A stretch of 6,470 nucleotides of DNA from the NCBI GenBank assembly GCA_050694015.1, contig JBOGWY010000222.1, positions 1 to 6,470 on the forward strand. Direction: 5' to 3'. The notes beneath the pieces are model-generated. The model was given only the letters and a program-made list of their open reading frames with translations, was not told the DNA's origin and did no database searches. Position 1 is the stretch's first letter. Every line of letters starts with the position of its first letter. The stretch comes from JBOGWY01 sp050694015. Its GTDB lineage: Bacteria; Actinomycetota; CADDZG01; WHSQ01. A program made the position numbers and the translations under genes. Below are positions 5,769 through 6,470 of this stretch, in pieces.

Positions 5769-5852
5769 GACACGACGGCGCGCGCGCGTGCGGCGTCTTC
5801 TCTCGCCGTCTCCCGCTTCCCCGAAAGAGTCGTCAGAGACGACGAGGTGAGC
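5769..5852 (+). promoter_or_regulatory. Riboswitch expression platform and ribD leader
   Basis: The 84 bases between aptamer and ribD hold competing structures. TCTTCTC (5796-5802) is the exact complement of GAGAAGA (5760-5766), which overlaps the 3' strand of P1, so this pairing and P1 exclude one another. Two hairpins could form when FMN closes P1: GACGGCG (5774-5780) with CGCCGTC (5804-5810), or a GC-rich hairpin within 5774-5797 (GACG with CGTC around a CG-repeat core) followed by TTCTCTC. Neither is followed by a true T-run, so a classical intrinsic terminator is not clear. The stretch 5796-5824 is pyrimidine-rich and poor in G, as in sites loaded by Rho, and Rho is known to act at some FMN riboswitches such as E. 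coli ribB. No pairing that directly hides the ribD ribosome site was obvious. The mechanism is my inference. Confidence 0.5.
5844..5850 (+). promoter_or_regulatory. Shine-Dalgarno sequence deciding the GTG start of ribD
   Basis: GAGGTGA ends two bases before the GTG at 5853, with its GAGG core five bases away. This favours 5853 over an in-frame GTG at 5847, which lies inside the ribosome site itself, and over the ATG at 5871, which falls in the first conserved helix. Confidence 0.65.
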
Positions 5853-6470
5853 GTGGACGACCGGTTCTTCATGGCTCGAGCGATCGAGCTCGCGCGCATT
5901 CCTCTGCACACGTCGCCCAACCCCCGGGTGGGCGCCGTCGTCGTTCGTGACGGTGAGGTCATCGGCGAGGGCTACCACTTCGGAGCCGGCCGGCCGCATG
6001 CCGAAACCGAGGCGCTGCGCGGCGTCGACGATGCCCGGGGGGCCACCGTGTACGTCAACCTCGAGCCCTGTATGCACCGGGCCGAGACGCCCCCCTGCGC
6101 GCCGGCGCTCGTCGAAGCCGGGGTCGCGCGCGTCGTGGCCGCACTCGAGGACCCCGACGAGCGCGTCCGGGGCCGCGGCTTCGAATATCTGCGCGAGCAC
6201 GGGGTCGAGGTAACGGGGGGCGTCATGGCGGCGGAGGCGCGGGCCCTCAATGCGGCCTTCATCCATCAGCGCACCACTGGCCGCCCCCTCGTCACGCTGA
6301 AACTCGCGCTGACTATCGATGGACGCCTCGCGGCTTCCGACGGAACCTCGAGATGGGTCACGGGGCCGGAGGCGCGCGCGGTGGTGCACCGTAGACGCGC
6401 CGAAACCGACGCGATCCTCGTCGGCTCCGGCACGGTGCTCGCCGACGACCCATCGCTCACCGCCCGCGAC
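5853..6470 (+). CDS. ribD: Bifunctional riboflavin biosynthesis protein RibD (deaminase/reductase), 3' end outside window
   Basis: RibD carries out two successive steps of riboflavin synthesis: deamination of the pyrimidine ring of the GTP cyclohydrolase II product, then NADPH-dependent reduction of the ribosyl side chain. The frame is open from GTG 5853 to the window edge, 206 codons of a protein usually near 360. Residues about 1-140 are the zinc deaminase domain: FFMARAIELA (5-14), NPRVGAVVV (23-31), HAETEAL (49-55, zinc ligand His49 and catalytic Glu51), and EPCMHRAETPPC (71-82, zinc ligands Cys73 and Cys82), then DPDERVRGRG. The reductase domain begins at about 144 with RPLVTLKLALTIDGRLA, followed by SRWVTGPEAR (166-175) and ILVGSGTVLADDP. 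Both domains look intact as far as they can be seen. It is the first gene after the FMN riboswitch, so FMN feedback control is expected, and further rib genes probably follow. Confidence 0.96.
   Translation, partial: MDDRFFMARAIELARIPLHTSPNPRVGAVVVRDGEVIGEGYHFGAGRPHAETEALRGVDDARGATVYVNLEPCMHRAETPPCAPALVEAGVARVVAALEDPDERVRGRGFEYLREHGVEVTGGVMAAEARALNAAFIHQRTTGRPLVTLKLALTIDGRLAASDGTSRWVTGPEARAVVHRRRAETDAILVGSGTVLADDPSLTARD

Noticed and set aside
5778..5792. Alternating CG run as a Z-DNA element or repeat
   Set aside because: Short CG alternations are common in DNA of this composition, for example at 1343-1360. Here it fits better as the core of a leader hairpin.
4794..6389. Long open frame on the minus strand across the response regulator, riboswitch and ribD (531 codons)
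   Set aside because: It runs through the FMN riboswitch and opposite two clear genes, with low-complexity composition and no recognisable domain.

Overview
The window reads as ordinary chromosome from a GC-rich bacterium, most likely an actinobacterium (Actinomycetota). The evidence is the very high G+C with G/C at most third codon positions, the gene order metK-priA-def-fmt-rpe, and a PriA that has lost its helicase motifs, which is an actinobacterial hallmark. I cannot name a genus. A deep-branching or uncultured lineage is possible, because the usual rsmB gene is absent between fmt and rpe and a GGDEF response regulator sits in the cluster.

All genes are on the + strand and tightly packed. 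From 2 to 478 is the C-terminal part of metK (S-adenosylmethionine synthetase). From 447 to 2360 is priA, overlapping metK by 32 bases. From 2379 to 2924 is def (peptide deformylase). From 2921 to 3853 is fmt (methionyl-tRNA formyltransferase), which starts at a CTG inside the def stop region and is interrupted by an in-frame TAG at 3248-3250, inside the conserved SLLP motif. From 3859 to 4536 is rpe (ribulose-phosphate 3-epimerase). From 4533 to 5564 is a REC-GGDEF response regulator, overlapping rpe by a GTGA junction. The overlaps and short gaps indicate one transcription unit from metK or earlier through the response regulator.

A new transcription unit begins in the 288-base gap 5565-5852. 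It has a sigma70-like promoter, a complete FMN riboswitch (RFN element, about 5620-5768) and a leader with candidate switching hairpins. The gap is followed by ribD (5853 to the window end, open at the 3' edge), the first gene of a riboflavin operon controlled by FMN.

Functionally the window joins SAM synthesis, replication restart, N-formylmethionine handling (fmt adds the formyl group, def removes it), the pentose phosphate pathway, a probable cyclic-di-GMP signalling protein and riboflavin synthesis. The pathways are well known and I see no evidence of a wholly new system. The points most worth a second look are the amber codon in fmt beside an intact def, the motor-dead PriA, the GGDDF response regulator and the expression platform of the FMN riboswitch. 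I saw no tRNA, rRNA, CRISPR array, insertion sequence or attachment site.
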